A DNA stretch of 13,060 nt from Ktedonobacterales bacterium (GCA_025935235.1 JAICVT010000084.1:1-13060), one strand, 5' to 3'; positions 1-8,732 are shown, numbered from the stretch's first letter. Notes: generated by a model not told the origin, from the letters alone. Numbers and translations are program-made.

Positions 1-39
1 TAGACGTAGCGGAGGCGGGCGAGGTTTTCAGCGGCGCGA
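1..39. repeat. Copy 1 of a ~40-bp intergenic repeat (cut by window edge)
   Basis: This stretch matches 2418-2458 at about 35 of 41 aligned positions, with two single-base gaps. The shared core is a 14-base block containing gcgggcgaggtttt, plus gcggcgcga and the first six bases tagacg. The second copy lies just upstream of the lipoprotein gene and overlaps its candidate -10 box. This copy lies just downstream of the membrane-protein stop codon. It may therefore belong to the leader of the next minus-strand gene beyond the left edge, but that gene is not visible. Confidence 0.6.
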
Positions 40-58
40 ATTCGCTCACCGACCACGC

Positions 59-709
59 TCACCCGATGATGAACTTGCCGATCACGCCCGCCGAGCTGAG
101 GACGCCGATCACCGTCAGCATGGCAATCGCTACCAGCGCGCTGACCAGCCACCAGCGGCGCGCACGACCCGCGGCCAACTCGACCCAGCAGAGCGCGCCC
201 CACAATGCGCCCTCGATCAGGAACCACGGCTCGTTGAAGAAGAGATCCTGCGCATCTGCCATCTGACGGTCAACCGAGCCCGCGACAAAGAAGGGGAACT
301 GCATGTGGATGACGCCCGCGATGCTGAGCAGGCGAGTGGCAATGTCTACCAGCCCATGCATCACACAGCCCACGGCGATCACCCAGCCAATCGCCAGCAG
401 GATCGCTCTGGCGCGCGGATGACGCCACAGCCGCGCGGTCGCCACCGGGAGGATAGCGGCGCCGAGCAGCAGCACGGCGGCGATGCCATTGATCAGCCGC
501 CACTGGCGCTGCGAGACTGGCTCGCCAAACATGCCCGCCGCGCCGCCCAGCGCATAGTAGCCGCGATAGATCGCGTAGAGCAGCGCCCATCCAGCAGCGA
601 GGTAGCGCAGCCACGTCGCAGCTGTGCGGGATGTTTCGGTCCAGCGCGGCTGCCCCGCGCCAGACGTCGTTTTCCGCATATCAGTTCTTGCCTGTTGCTG
701 GGTATCCAT
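59..709 (-). CDS. Hypothetical multi-pass integral membrane protein (216 aa)
   Basis: The predicted protein has 216 residues. About 25 polar N-terminal residues are followed by about five hydrophobic segments at roughly 33-54, 71-92, 101-122, 162-179 and 187-209, with a further weak one near 124-144. Recognisable short stretches are YRGYYALGGAAG after the first helix and FFNEPWFLIEGALWG before the fifth. I do not recognise the family with confidence. The YALGG-type stretch vaguely recalls small uncharacterised actinobacterial and Chloroflexota membrane proteins. The open frame extends upstream to 988, but I chose the ATG at 709 because AAGGAGG (718-724) lies 8 bases before it and the extension would overlap the end of the lipoprotein gene. 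The MKEERR residues just upstream encode the ribosome-binding site itself. No catalytic residues can be assigned. The 218-bp gap to the upstream gene suggests its own promoter. Confidence 0.75.
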   Translation of the reverse strand: MDTQQQARTDMRKTTSGAGQPRWTETSRTAATWLRYLAAGWALLYAIYRGYYALGGAAGMFGEPVSQRQWRLINGIAAVLLLGAAILPVATARLWRHPRARAILLAIGWVIAVGCVMHGLVDIATRLLSIAGVIHMQFPFFVAGSVDRQMADAQDLFFNEPWFLIEGALWGALCWVELAAGRARRWWLVSALVAIAMLTVIGVLSSAGVIGKFIIG

Positions 710-717
710 CCGTCGCT

Positions 718-724
718 CCTCCTT
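718..724 (-). promoter_or_regulatory. Ribosome-binding site deciding the membrane-protein start
   Basis: AAGGAGG on the minus strand is 8 bases before the ATG at 709. It fixes that ATG as the start over the in-frame ATGs at 727 and 988. Confidence 0.75.
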
Positions 725-760
725 CATCCTTGCGCTGCCCAAACAAGAAGACCGGGATCC

Positions 761-817
761 GCTATGCAGTTCCCGGCCTTGTGTTGGAGTGGGGTCAGGA
801 CCTGCTATGCAGTTCCC
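761..817. repeat. Two 14-bp direct repeats upstream of the membrane-protein gene
   Basis: The 14-mer gctatgcagttccc occurs at 761-774 and again, identically, at 804-817 (start-to-start spacing 43 bp). The first copy is also enclosed by the inverted repeat ccggga (752-757) and tcccgg (771-776). The pair lies 52-108 bp upstream of the ATG at 709, where promoter or operator elements would be expected. The repeats could be binding sites for a regulator or leftovers of a local duplication. No regulator can be named. Confidence 0.6.
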
Positions 818-878
818 AACCGCTACGTTCAGCCTACCACATCGCCCCGTCACCCTGCGGCACGCGCCTGAAACCGAG

Positions 879-919
879 CTCCCCCTCGCCCTGCGGGAGA
901 GGGGGCTGGGGGGTGAGGT
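879..919 (-). repeat. GC-rich hairpin repeat copy, 3' of lipoprotein gene
   Basis: On the minus strand the element reads ACCTCACC..., then a C-run, then a hairpin. The arms are 881-891 and 895-905 with a 3-base loop, and 10 of 11 positions pair. The hairpin starts about 23 bases after the lipoprotein stop codon. There is no T-tract, so it is not a classical intrinsic terminator, but it could stop or stabilise the 3' end of the transcript. It belongs to the same family as 2558-2597, 5639-5676 and 7492-7535. Confidence 0.7.
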
Positions 920-927
920 CGCGCCTC

Positions 928-2355
928 TCACCTCACGAGCATCGGCGGCAGGGGGTAGGCGTTGCGCGCGGCGAGCGGTGTTGTCCATTGCTCGGCGCCG
1001 TCGGCAGCGCGCAGGCAGGTGACGTAGGTGGTAATCGGCGCGTTGACCGCGCCGAACTGGAAGCTCTGCCAGACGTAATACAGCGCGCCGCCCGTGGGGA
1101 TCAACGCGTTGGCCGAATAGGGACTCTGGCCCTTGTACGTCCAGCGGAGGACGCCCCGCGCATCGAGCGCGACGACATTCGCCAGCTTCTGTGGTCCGGT
1201 GGAGATGGAGAAGTAAGTATTGCCGCTGGCGTCGGCGGCGGGGCTGGCGGCGAAGGGCGCATCATGCTGCCAGCGCACATCGCCCGTGCCGACGTCCAGC
1301 GCATAGAGGTGGCTATCCATGCCTGCTGACCCCAACGTGGCGGCGTAGGCCCGCGCCGATGACACCGTCAGCAATTGCGGAGTACCGTTCAGCACGGCGC
1401 TCCAGCGCATCGCGCCGGTCGCCTGATCGAAGGCGAAGACGCTCAGACTGGCGGAGAAGAGGATCGCCCCCCGCGCGCTGTAGAGCGGACCGCCAAGTTC
1501 CGAGAATCCCAGCTGGGTCCAGCGCGTCTTGCCAGTTGCGCCATCCAGCGCCGTCAGCGCCGAGCCATCGGTGTAGTAGAGCGCGCCGCCCAGGCTGAGC
1601 CACGACACCAGCGTGTCGCCGCTGGCCAGTGTATCGGACCACACCATCGAGCCGTCAGCCTCGTTGAGGCCGCGCAGCTCCTGCCCGCTCTGCGCACCCG
1701 GTGTGTTCGCGGTGAAGATCGGGACGACGAGCCGATGCGCGACGACGATGGGCTGGCCGATGGCGTCGCCGAAGCTCTCGGACCAGGCCAGCGCGCCCGT
1801 CGCCGCGCGGATGGCGTAGAGGTTGCTGTGGCTGCTCTCGCCATCGCTGGTGACGGCGGAAAAGAAGAGCAGATCGCCATCGAAGGCCAGCGGCGAGGTC
1901 GAGCCAGCCTGAAAGCTGTAGCTCCAGAGCTGCTTGCCATCCTGGGGGCGAATGGCGTAGAGGCCGTGGGCGTGCGTCGGCGCGGGCGCGTCTCTGCTCG
2001 GCGCCGTGCCAGCCAGGGCGTAGATCGCGCCGCCGACGAGCTGCGCATCGTCCCATCCCGCATATGTGGTGCTGGCGCAGCTCCAGGCCACCGCGCCATC
2101 GCTGCCGCGTATGCCGTAGAGCGCGCTGGTGTGATCGGGCGCCGTGGGGTCATTCGCCGCCAGCGCGACGACCAGCCCGCCGCCCGCGCCCAGCGCGCCG
2201 CTGCGCTGCTGGCTGATGCAATTCTGAGCAGGCGCCGAGGCGAAGGGCGGTGGCAGCGCGCAGCCCGCCAGCGCGGCGAGCAGCACGGCCAGCAGACCCA
2301 GCGAGACGATGGTCACTCCCAGCCGCCTGCTCGCCCGCAACATCCACAGCGCCAC
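928..2355 (-). CDS. PQQ-like beta-propeller repeat lipoprotein
   Basis: The product is about 475 residues from the GTG at 2355. A basic N-terminus and hydrophobic segment lead to a lipobox, LAGC, with the lipidated cysteine near residue 32, so the protein should be exported and membrane-anchored. The rest is built from repeats ending in G-x-x-x-W, with tryptophans near 91, 144, 191, 239, 279, 318, 362, 405 and 457. Each is preceded by a YALD/YAIR-like strand. This pattern is typical of PQQ-like (quinoprotein dehydrogenase-like) propellers of the BamB/YncE type with 7-9 blades. No calcium- or PQQ-binding catalytic motif is evident, so a scaffold or ligand-binding role is more likely than an enzyme. 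I preferred the GTG because AGGAGG (2362-2367) is 6 bases upstream. An ATG five codons earlier at 2370 is possible but has no good ribosome-binding site. Confidence 0.85.
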   Translation of the reverse strand: MALWMLRASRRLGVTIVSLGLLAVLLAALAGCALPPPFASAPAQNCISQQRSGALGAGGGLVVALAANDPTAPDHTSALYGIRGSDGAVAWSCASTTYAGWDDAQLVGGAIYALAGTAPSRDAPAPTHAHGLYAIRPQDGKQLWSYSFQAGSTSPLAFDGDLLFFSAVTSDGESSHSNLYAIRAATGALAWSESFGDAIGQPIVVAHRLVVPIFTANTPGAQSGQELRGLNEADGSMVWSDTLASGDTLVSWLSLGGALYYTDGSALTALDGATGKTRWTQLGFSELGGPLYSARGAILFSASLSVFAFDQATGAMRWSAVLNGTPQLLTVSSARAYAATLGSAGMDSHLYALDVGTGDVRWQHDAPFAASPAADASGNTYFSISTGPQKLANVVALDARGVLRWTYKGQSPYSANALIPTGGALYYVWQSFQFGAVNAPITTYVTCLRAADGAEQWTTPLAARNAYPLPPMLVR

Positions 2356-2361
2356 CGCGCG

Positions 2362-2367
2362 CCTCCT
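2362..2367 (-). promoter_or_regulatory. Ribosome-binding site pointing to a GTG start for the lipoprotein
   Basis: AGGAGG on the minus strand lies 6 bases before GTG at 2355. It sits inside codons 2-3 of the longer frame beginning with ATG at 2370, which argues against that longer start. Confidence 0.6.
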
Positions 2368-2413
2368 CATCGCTACCGCTCGGCAGGCGCCATCGCCCGC
2401 GTCCGCTACGCCT

Positions 2414-2419
2414 ATGATA
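2414..2419 (-). promoter_or_regulatory. Candidate -10 box for the lipoprotein gene
   Basis: The minus strand reads TATCAT, five of six matches to TATAAT, about 58 bases upstream of the GTG start. No convincing -35 hexamer is found 16-18 bases further upstream. The box overlaps the end of the 40-bp repeat (2418-2458). Confidence 0.3.
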
Positions 2420-2458
2420 GACGACGGCGGAAGCGGGCGAGGTTTTTCGGCGGCGCGA
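2418..2458. repeat. Copy 2 of the ~40-bp intergenic repeat
   Basis: This copy is about 85 percent identical to 1-39. It lies 60-100 bases upstream of the lipoprotein start in a gap with no gene, and overlaps the candidate -10 box. Confidence 0.6.
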
Positions 2459-2557
2459 GGCGCGATGAGAGAACGTGCGGGTAAGCTCGCAGGCTAAGGT
2501 GTCCCGCCACAAAGGCCGCGTAGGCGGTCTGAGAGACGCCAACGCCGCATGCCCGGC

Positions 2558-2597
2558 GCCCCTCGCCCGCAGGGCGAGGGGGTTGGGGGCTGAGGTC
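2558..2597 (-). repeat. GC-rich hairpin repeat copy, 3' of dikinase gene
   Basis: On the minus strand it begins with ACCTCAGCCCCC two bases after the dikinase stop codon and ends in a perfect 10-bp stem (2559-2568 with 2572-2581) closed by a 3-base loop. This is the cleanest copy of the family. It may act as a transcription terminator or 3' RNA stabiliser; no T-tract follows. Confidence 0.75.
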
Positions 2598-2598
2598 G

Positions 2599-5394
<2,796 letters not shown>

Positions 5395-5403
5395 AGCGAC
5401 CCG

Positions 5404-5410
5404 ACCTCCT
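5404..5410 (-). promoter_or_regulatory. Ribosome-binding site of ppdK
   Basis: AGGAGGT on the minus strand is 9 bases upstream of the ATG at 5394, a strong match that fixes the start. Confidence 0.75.
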
Positions 5411-5454
5411 GAGGGTTCTTGAGGGAATCGAACTCCGTATCAGCGCCTGACATC

Positions 5455-5537
5455 ACCCCTTAGCCCTCTCTCCCGCGAGGAGAGAGGGAAATGAGGCGCT
5501 CCCCTCTCCCTGTCAGAGAGGAGCTGGGAGTGAGGTT
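5455..5537. repeat. Head-to-head inverted pair of hairpin repeats upstream of ppdK
   Basis: Two copies of the hairpin family face each other. The left copy has a perfect 10-bp stem (5464-5473 with 5479-5488, loop cgcga) preceded by atcacccc. The right copy runs 5500-5537 and ends in gggagtgaggtt, the inverse of the left terminus. Together they form an imperfect palindrome of about 80 bp, like a small non-autonomous inverted-repeat element. It lies 60-145 bases before the ppdK start and would be inside the leader if the candidate promoter at 5563-5568 is used. Confidence 0.6.
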
Positions 5538-5562
5538 CCGCGCACGGGTGGCGCCACGCTGC

Positions 5563-5568
5563 ATTATA
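5563..5568 (-). promoter_or_regulatory. Candidate -10 box upstream of ppdK
   Basis: The minus strand reads a perfect TATAAT within a GC-rich gap. No TTGACA-like -35 is found 17 bases upstream, and the leader would be about 160 bases long, so this is a weak promoter call. Confidence 0.35.
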
Positions 5569-5638
5569 TGCCGCGATCCGCCGCGCTCGCGCCTACTGGT
5601 GCGCACGCCGACAGCCATCGCCACAAACCATGCCACAG

Positions 5639-5676
5639 GTTCCCCTTTCGCAGGGGAGGGGGCAGGGGAAGAGGTC
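5639..5676 (-). repeat. Degenerate hairpin repeat copy, 3' of kinase gene
   Basis: On the minus strand it reads ACCTCTTCCCC starting 4 bases after the kinase stop codon, then a C-run and a short 5-bp stem (5642-5646 with 5652-5656, loop ttcgc). It shares orientation and position with the copies at 879-919, 2558-2597 and 7492-7535 but its stem is decayed. Confidence 0.5.
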
Positions 5677-5679
5677 AGC

Positions 5680-7314
5680 CTACACCCCCAACACGCCGGG
5701 GCGCGTCAGCGCGCTCAGGTCCTCGGCGTCGTCGGGCAGCGGCGTCAGGTGGCCGGTGGCGGGGGCGTCGAGCGTGATGCGCGTGCCAGCGCCCGGTGCA
5801 CTCTGGATGTCGAGCGTGGCGCCAATCAGCGCGGCGCGCTCGCGCATGCCCATCAGCCCCAGGCCAGAGCCGTCGGACGCGGTTGAGCGACTGAACCCGC
5901 CCGGCGTGGCGGAAAGCGTCGCGAAGACATCGAACCCCTTGCCATCATCCGAGACGATCAATCGCAGACTATCGGCCAGATAGCGCAGCTCGATCTGCGC
6001 CTGCTCTGGCTGCGAGTGCCGCAGCGCGTTCGAGAGCGCCTCCTGCGCGATGCGATAGACCGCCACCTCCACCTCCGGCGGGTACGGGCGCGAGGCGCCG
6101 TATAGGCGGAAGGCGCAGGGCATGCCGCGCTCGGTCATCGAGCTGGCCAGCGACTCCAGCGCGGCGGAGAGGCCAAGGTCATCCAGTACGGAGGGGCGCA
6201 GATCCTGGCAGGCGCGCCGCACGCTATCCAGCGTGCGCTGCGTCAGCTCGATCAACTGATCGAGAAAGTGGCGATCCTCCGGCGAGTTGATCGGGTTGAT
6301 GTGCCGGTCCGAGAGCGCGTCCAGCCCGCGCGAGAGAGCGATCAGCGCCTGCGCGGTGTCGTCGTGCAGCTCGCGCGCCAGGCGTCGCCGCTCATCCTCC
6401 TGTGCGCGTGTGATGAGCGCGGCGTAGCTCTTCAACTGGGTCTCGCGCAGGCGCGTGGCGTTCAGCTCGGTGATCGTCCGCTGGAGCTGATCGGTCTGCT
6501 GGCGCAGGCGCACGCTGGTGAGCGCGAGATAGAAGACCGCGCCCATCGGCGTCAGCAGCAGCACCCAGGCGAATTCGATCTCGACGGGCTGCAGCGTCTC
6601 GGTCAGCGGCAGCAGCGGCACGCAGCTCAGCAACAGAATCTGGAAGAGTAGCGCTGGCCCCGTGAAATAGGCGCGCAGCGTCTTGCGGAAATCTTCCAGC
6701 GGCGCAGGGGTATTCACGAGTACGCGCGTGACGCTGCTGCCAATCAGGAAAATGACTGACGCGGCGATGGCGGCGGTCACATGCGCACGCAGGGTCGTCG
6801 GCACATGTGGGATGATCTTCGCGAAGGCGGCGTAGGCGAACCCCGCCGCCAGCAGCGTGAGGGACGACGCCATGCCCTGTCGCAGGGCGCCCAACGCCAC
6901 AAGCCGACCGCGCCACATCTCGGGCGCCCGCGCGATCACCGGCGTGGCGATGGCAAAGACAATTGCCGCCGGCGCGCCCACCAGCACCAGTATCACCAGA
7001 TAGAGCGTACCCGGCAGGTCAGGCAGCGTGCTGGGGATAGCGTCATCCATCGCGCCCAGCCGCAGCAGACGCTCGCGAGCTCGGCGCGCGACGAAGCCCG
7101 TGATGACGGTGACCAGTCCCAGCACGAGCACAGCATTATGCGGCGCCTGCATGCGTGGCGGCAAGCCGCTGACGGCCACCCACAGACTGAGCAGCGCGAT
7201 GGCGAGCGGCAGGGCCGCGTTGCGCACGATGATGAGCCAGCCAACGAAGCTCCGCGGCGCCGACTGGCTCGCATCGCGTGAGGCGGATGGCGTTGTCGTG
7301 GGTGAAGCTTTCAC
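5680..7314 (-). CDS. Membrane sensor histidine kinase, HisKA_3/NarL family
   Basis: This sensor kinase of about 544 residues has an N-terminal membrane domain of roughly seven hydrophobic segments (about 29-48, 59-77, 103-126, 149-167, 179-198, 219-238, 246-265) with short loops and no large extracellular domain. A helical linker (about 266-305) leads to a HisKA_3 dimerisation domain containing DERRRLARELHDDTAQ, with phospho-accepting His317. A HATPase_c domain follows with N box QEALSNALRH (Asn429), G1 box DDGKGF (456-461) and G2 box GSGLGL (482-487), so ATP binding looks intact. The partner is very likely the NarL-type regulator encoded just upstream. The start is taken as GTG at 7314 because AGGAG (7322-7326) is 7 bases before it. 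The ATG at 7335 gives seven more residues but lacks a ribosome-binding site. The stimulus is unknown; the membrane-embedded sensor suggests a lipid, redox or membrane signal (inference). Confidence 0.93.
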   Translation of the reverse strand: MKASPTTTPSASRDASQSAPRSFVGWLIIVRNAALPLAIALLSLWVAVSGLPPRMQAPHNAVLVLGLVTVITGFVARRARERLLRLGAMDDAIPSTLPDLPGTLYLVILVLVGAPAAIVFAIATPVIARAPEMWRGRLVALGALRQGMASSLTLLAAGFAYAAFAKIIPHVPTTLRAHVTAAIAASVIFLIGSSVTRVLVNTPAPLEDFRKTLRAYFTGPALLFQILLLSCVPLLPLTETLQPVEIEFAWVLLLTPMGAVFYLALTSVRLRQQTDQLQRTITELNATRLRETQLKSYAALITRAQEDERRRLARELHDDTAQALIALSRGLDALSDRHINPINSPEDRHFLDQLIELTQRTLDSVRRACQDLRPSVLDDLGLSAALESLASSMTERGMPCAFRLYGASRPYPPEVEVAVYRIAQEALSNALRHSQPEQAQIELRYLADSLRLIVSDDGKGFDVFATLSATPGGFSRSTASDGSGLGLMGMRERAALIGATLDIQSAPGAGTRITLDAPATGHLTPLPDDAEDLSALTRPGVLGV

Positions 7315-7321
7315 CGATGCG

Positions 7322-7326
7322 CTCCT
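7322..7326 (-). promoter_or_regulatory. Ribosome-binding site pointing to a GTG kinase start
   Basis: AGGAG on the minus strand lies 7 bases before GTG at 7314. It falls inside the coding frame if the upstream ATG at 7335 is used. Confidence 0.5.
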
Positions 7327-7432
7327 GCTCCACATGCGCGCAGGCGTCTCTGGCGACGCACGCTCGCTTGCCGGACAGTACTCAGCTTCAGACTACTCCA
7401 CGGCGACGCGCCGGGGCAAGGGGTTGATCTGC

Positions 7433-7535
7433 GCCCCCACCCCCAACCTCTCCCCCGCCGAGGCGGGAGAGGGGAGCTACGACGGGCGCTGCTCCCCCTC
7501 GCCTTGTGGGCGAGGGGGGTGGGCGGGTCAGGTTT
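7433..7535. repeat. Head-to-head inverted pair of hairpin repeats between regulator and kinase genes
   Basis: Two copies of the hairpin family face each other. The copy at 7492-7535 lies just after the regulator stop codon and has a perfect 10-bp stem (7494-7503 with 7509-7518, loop ttgtg). The copy at about 7433-7475 is inverted, with cctctcccccgcc pairing imperfectly with ggcgggagagg. The pair spans about 100 bp and fills half of the 223-bp gap between the two signalling genes. It could attenuate read-through from regulator to kinase. Confidence 0.65.
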
Positions 7536-7537
7536 CG

Positions 7538-8329
7538 CTATGGTCGCAGCGCGGTGTGCGAACGATCCACCGGGTCGCCGCTGTGCGCGGGAGCGTTGCG
7601 ATAGGTGTCTTCGAGGCTGATCCAGCCGCTGCGCAGGGCCAGCAGCACCGCCTCGGTGCGCGAGCCAACCCCCAGCTTCGAGAAGATGTTGCCGAGATGG
7701 GTATGCACGGTGCGCACACTGAGGCTGAGCCGCCGCGCGATGTCTTTGTTGGGCAGGCCGCGCGCCGCCTCGTGCAGCACCTCCATCTCGCGCTCCGAGA
7801 GCGGCGGGCGCTCCTCGGCGGTGGTGCGGCGCTCAGAGGCCAGCCGCTGCGCGCGCGCCGCGACGGCTGGATGCAGCGTCGTCTCGCCGCGGTGCACCGC
7901 CCGCACCGCCTCCACCAGCTCGCGCCCACGCACATCCTTCAGCAGGAAGCCCGCCGCGCCCGCATCGAGCAACTTCATCACATACTGCATGTCGTCGTGA
8001 GCGGTCAGCGCAAGGACGGCCACCTGCGGCGCGTGCGCCTTGATCTGGCGGGTCGCCTCGATGCCGTTCATCACGGGCATGGCGATATCCATAATCACCA
8101 CATCTGGCTTGAGCCGCTCGGTCTCGGCCACCGCGACCGCGCCATCGCCAGCCTCAGCGACCACGCGCAGATCAGGCTCGGCTTCGAGCAGACGACGTGT
8201 GCCTTCGCGCACCAGCACATGGTCATCCGCGATCAAAATGGTTATGGGTGTGTTGCTCATCTCGTCGTCCGATCCTGTCATATCCGCCAGGCCCCTGGGG
8301 AGTGACTGCGTGTCGTCTGCCTGAGACAT
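7538..8329 (-). CDS. NarL/FixJ-type response regulator (REC + LuxR HTH)
   Basis: The protein has 263 residues. Residues 28-145 form a receiver domain with acidic pocket Asp35-Asp36, phospho-acceptor Asp81 in VVIMDIAMP, switch Thr109 and conserved Lys131 in FLLKD. A variable linker leads to a LuxR-type helix-turn-helix at about 177-233 (LSEREMEVLHEAARGLPNKDIARRL in part, then VRTVHTHLGNIFSKLGV). It should bind DNA when phosphorylated, most likely by the histidine kinase encoded next downstream. The ATG at 8329 has AAAGGA 7 bases upstream. Using it gives about 27 residues before the receiver, more than usual, and internal ATGs at 8281 or 8260 are possible alternatives. A short tail of about 30 residues follows the HTH. 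Its targets are unknown; the flanking fdh and ppdK genes are candidates by position only. Confidence 0.95.
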   Translation of the reverse strand: MSQADDTQSLPRGLADMTGSDDEMSNTPITILIADDHVLVREGTRRLLEAEPDLRVVAEAGDGAVAVAETERLKPDVVIMDIAMPVMNGIEATRQIKAHAPQVAVLALTAHDDMQYVMKLLDAGAAGFLLKDVRGRELVEAVRAVHRGETTLHPAVAARAQRLASERRTTAEERPPLSEREMEVLHEAARGLPNKDIARRLSLSVRTVHTHLGNIFSKLGVGSRTEAVLLALRSGWISLEDTYRNAPAHSGDPVDRSHTALRP

Positions 8330-8365
8330 TCTCTCATCCTTTCGCTAACGCGCCCCTGATAACGC

Positions 8366-8390
8366 AGTATAGCGAAGATTTCTAAGTCAA
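8366..8390 (-). promoter_or_regulatory. AT-rich candidate promoter of the regulator gene
   Basis: This is one of the most AT-rich patches of the window. On the minus strand it holds TTGACT (8385-8390) and TATACT (8366-8371), each a good single-box match. They are separated by only 13 bp, well below the usual 16-18, so at least one may be fortuitous. The distance to the ATG at 8329 (about 37 bp from the -10) fits a promoter. Confidence 0.35.
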
Positions 8391-8412
8391 CTATGAGAAC
8401 GACCTAGGCGAA

Positions 8413-8433
8413 AGTGCGCAATTTTTGCGCACT
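8413..8433. promoter_or_regulatory. Perfect 21-bp palindrome, candidate operator
   Basis: The arms agtgcgcaa (8413-8421) and ttgcgcact (8425-8433) are exact reverse complements around a 3-base centre. The site lies about 23 bp upstream of the TTGACT box of the regulator gene, between it and the plus-strand dehydrogenase relic. The symmetry suggests a dimeric regulator site, perhaps left from regulation of the lost gene or used for autoregulation. As RNA it would also form a hairpin, so a terminator is the alternative, but no downstream T-run follows on either strand. Confidence 0.5.
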
Positions 8434-8508
8434 GAGACTGTATGTCGCACGCGCTCGATCCGTTCAGCCAATCGCGCGCTCACTGCTCGCGCCGGGCGCT
8501 ACTTGAAG

Positions 8509-8654
8509 TGTACCTATCGCATGGGCAAAACGCAACGCCAGCGCGCCCGCCGCGCATCATCATCCACACGCTGCCGCTGGAAGAAGCGCCGCATGGCTAC
8601 GACATCTTCAAGCACAAGCGCGATGGCTGTGTGAAAGTGGCGCTGAAGCCATAG
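8509..8654 (+). pseudogene. C-terminal relic of a zinc-dependent alcohol/formaldehyde dehydrogenase
   Basis: The last 33 codons of an open frame ending at 8654 read like the C-terminus of zinc-dependent, glutathione-independent formaldehyde dehydrogenase-like medium-chain dehydrogenases: IIIHTLPLEEAPHGYDIFKH followed by DGCVKVALKP and a stop. In intact family members this ending is preceded by a segment like LKMGQTHVQRY and about 20 more residues. A recognisable counterpart, CTYRMGKTQRQR, occurs at 8509-8544 in a different frame. About 50-60 bases between the two appear deleted, which shifts the frame. The remaining N-terminal 300 or so residues (catalytic zinc and Rossmann domains) are absent upstream. 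It is the only plus-strand coding trace in the window. An open frame from 8442 covers the relic but is unlikely to be a functional protein. Family assignment is from memory of the consensus. Confidence 0.7.
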
Positions 8655-8687
8655 CAGCTTCGCCGCCTCGCTGATGCCAGAGAGCAG

Positions 8688-8732
8688 GTAAACGGCCACG
8701 CCCCGCCGATGTGGCGAAGCGTGGCCATTCAC
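8688..8732. terminator. Strong hairpin between convergent ends of nrfD and the dehydrogenase relic
   Basis: The arms gtaaacggccacgc (8688-8701) and gcgtggccattcac (8719-8732) pair over 14 positions with two mismatches. An inner stem cgcc (8704-8707) pairs with ggcg (8713-8716). The hairpin starts about 30 bases after the nrfD stop on the minus strand and 34 bases after the relic stop on the plus strand. It probably ends the fdh operon transcript, although no T-tract follows. Confidence 0.45.

Noticed and set aside
59..988. 309-residue frame extending the small membrane protein upstream to 988
   Set aside because: The extra 93 residues have no recognisable features, cross a repeat and a promoter-like region, and overlap the end of the lipoprotein gene. 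A strong ribosome-binding site marks the ATG at 709.
1375..2484. Plus-strand frame of 369 residues opposite the lipoprotein gene
   Set aside because: It has shadow-type composition dominated by Arg and Ala, no recognisable motif, and no ribosome-binding site.
8442..8654. A functional 70-residue small protein
   Set aside because: Only its last 33 residues resemble a known protein, and they match the very end of a dehydrogenase. The rest looks like out-of-frame remnant.
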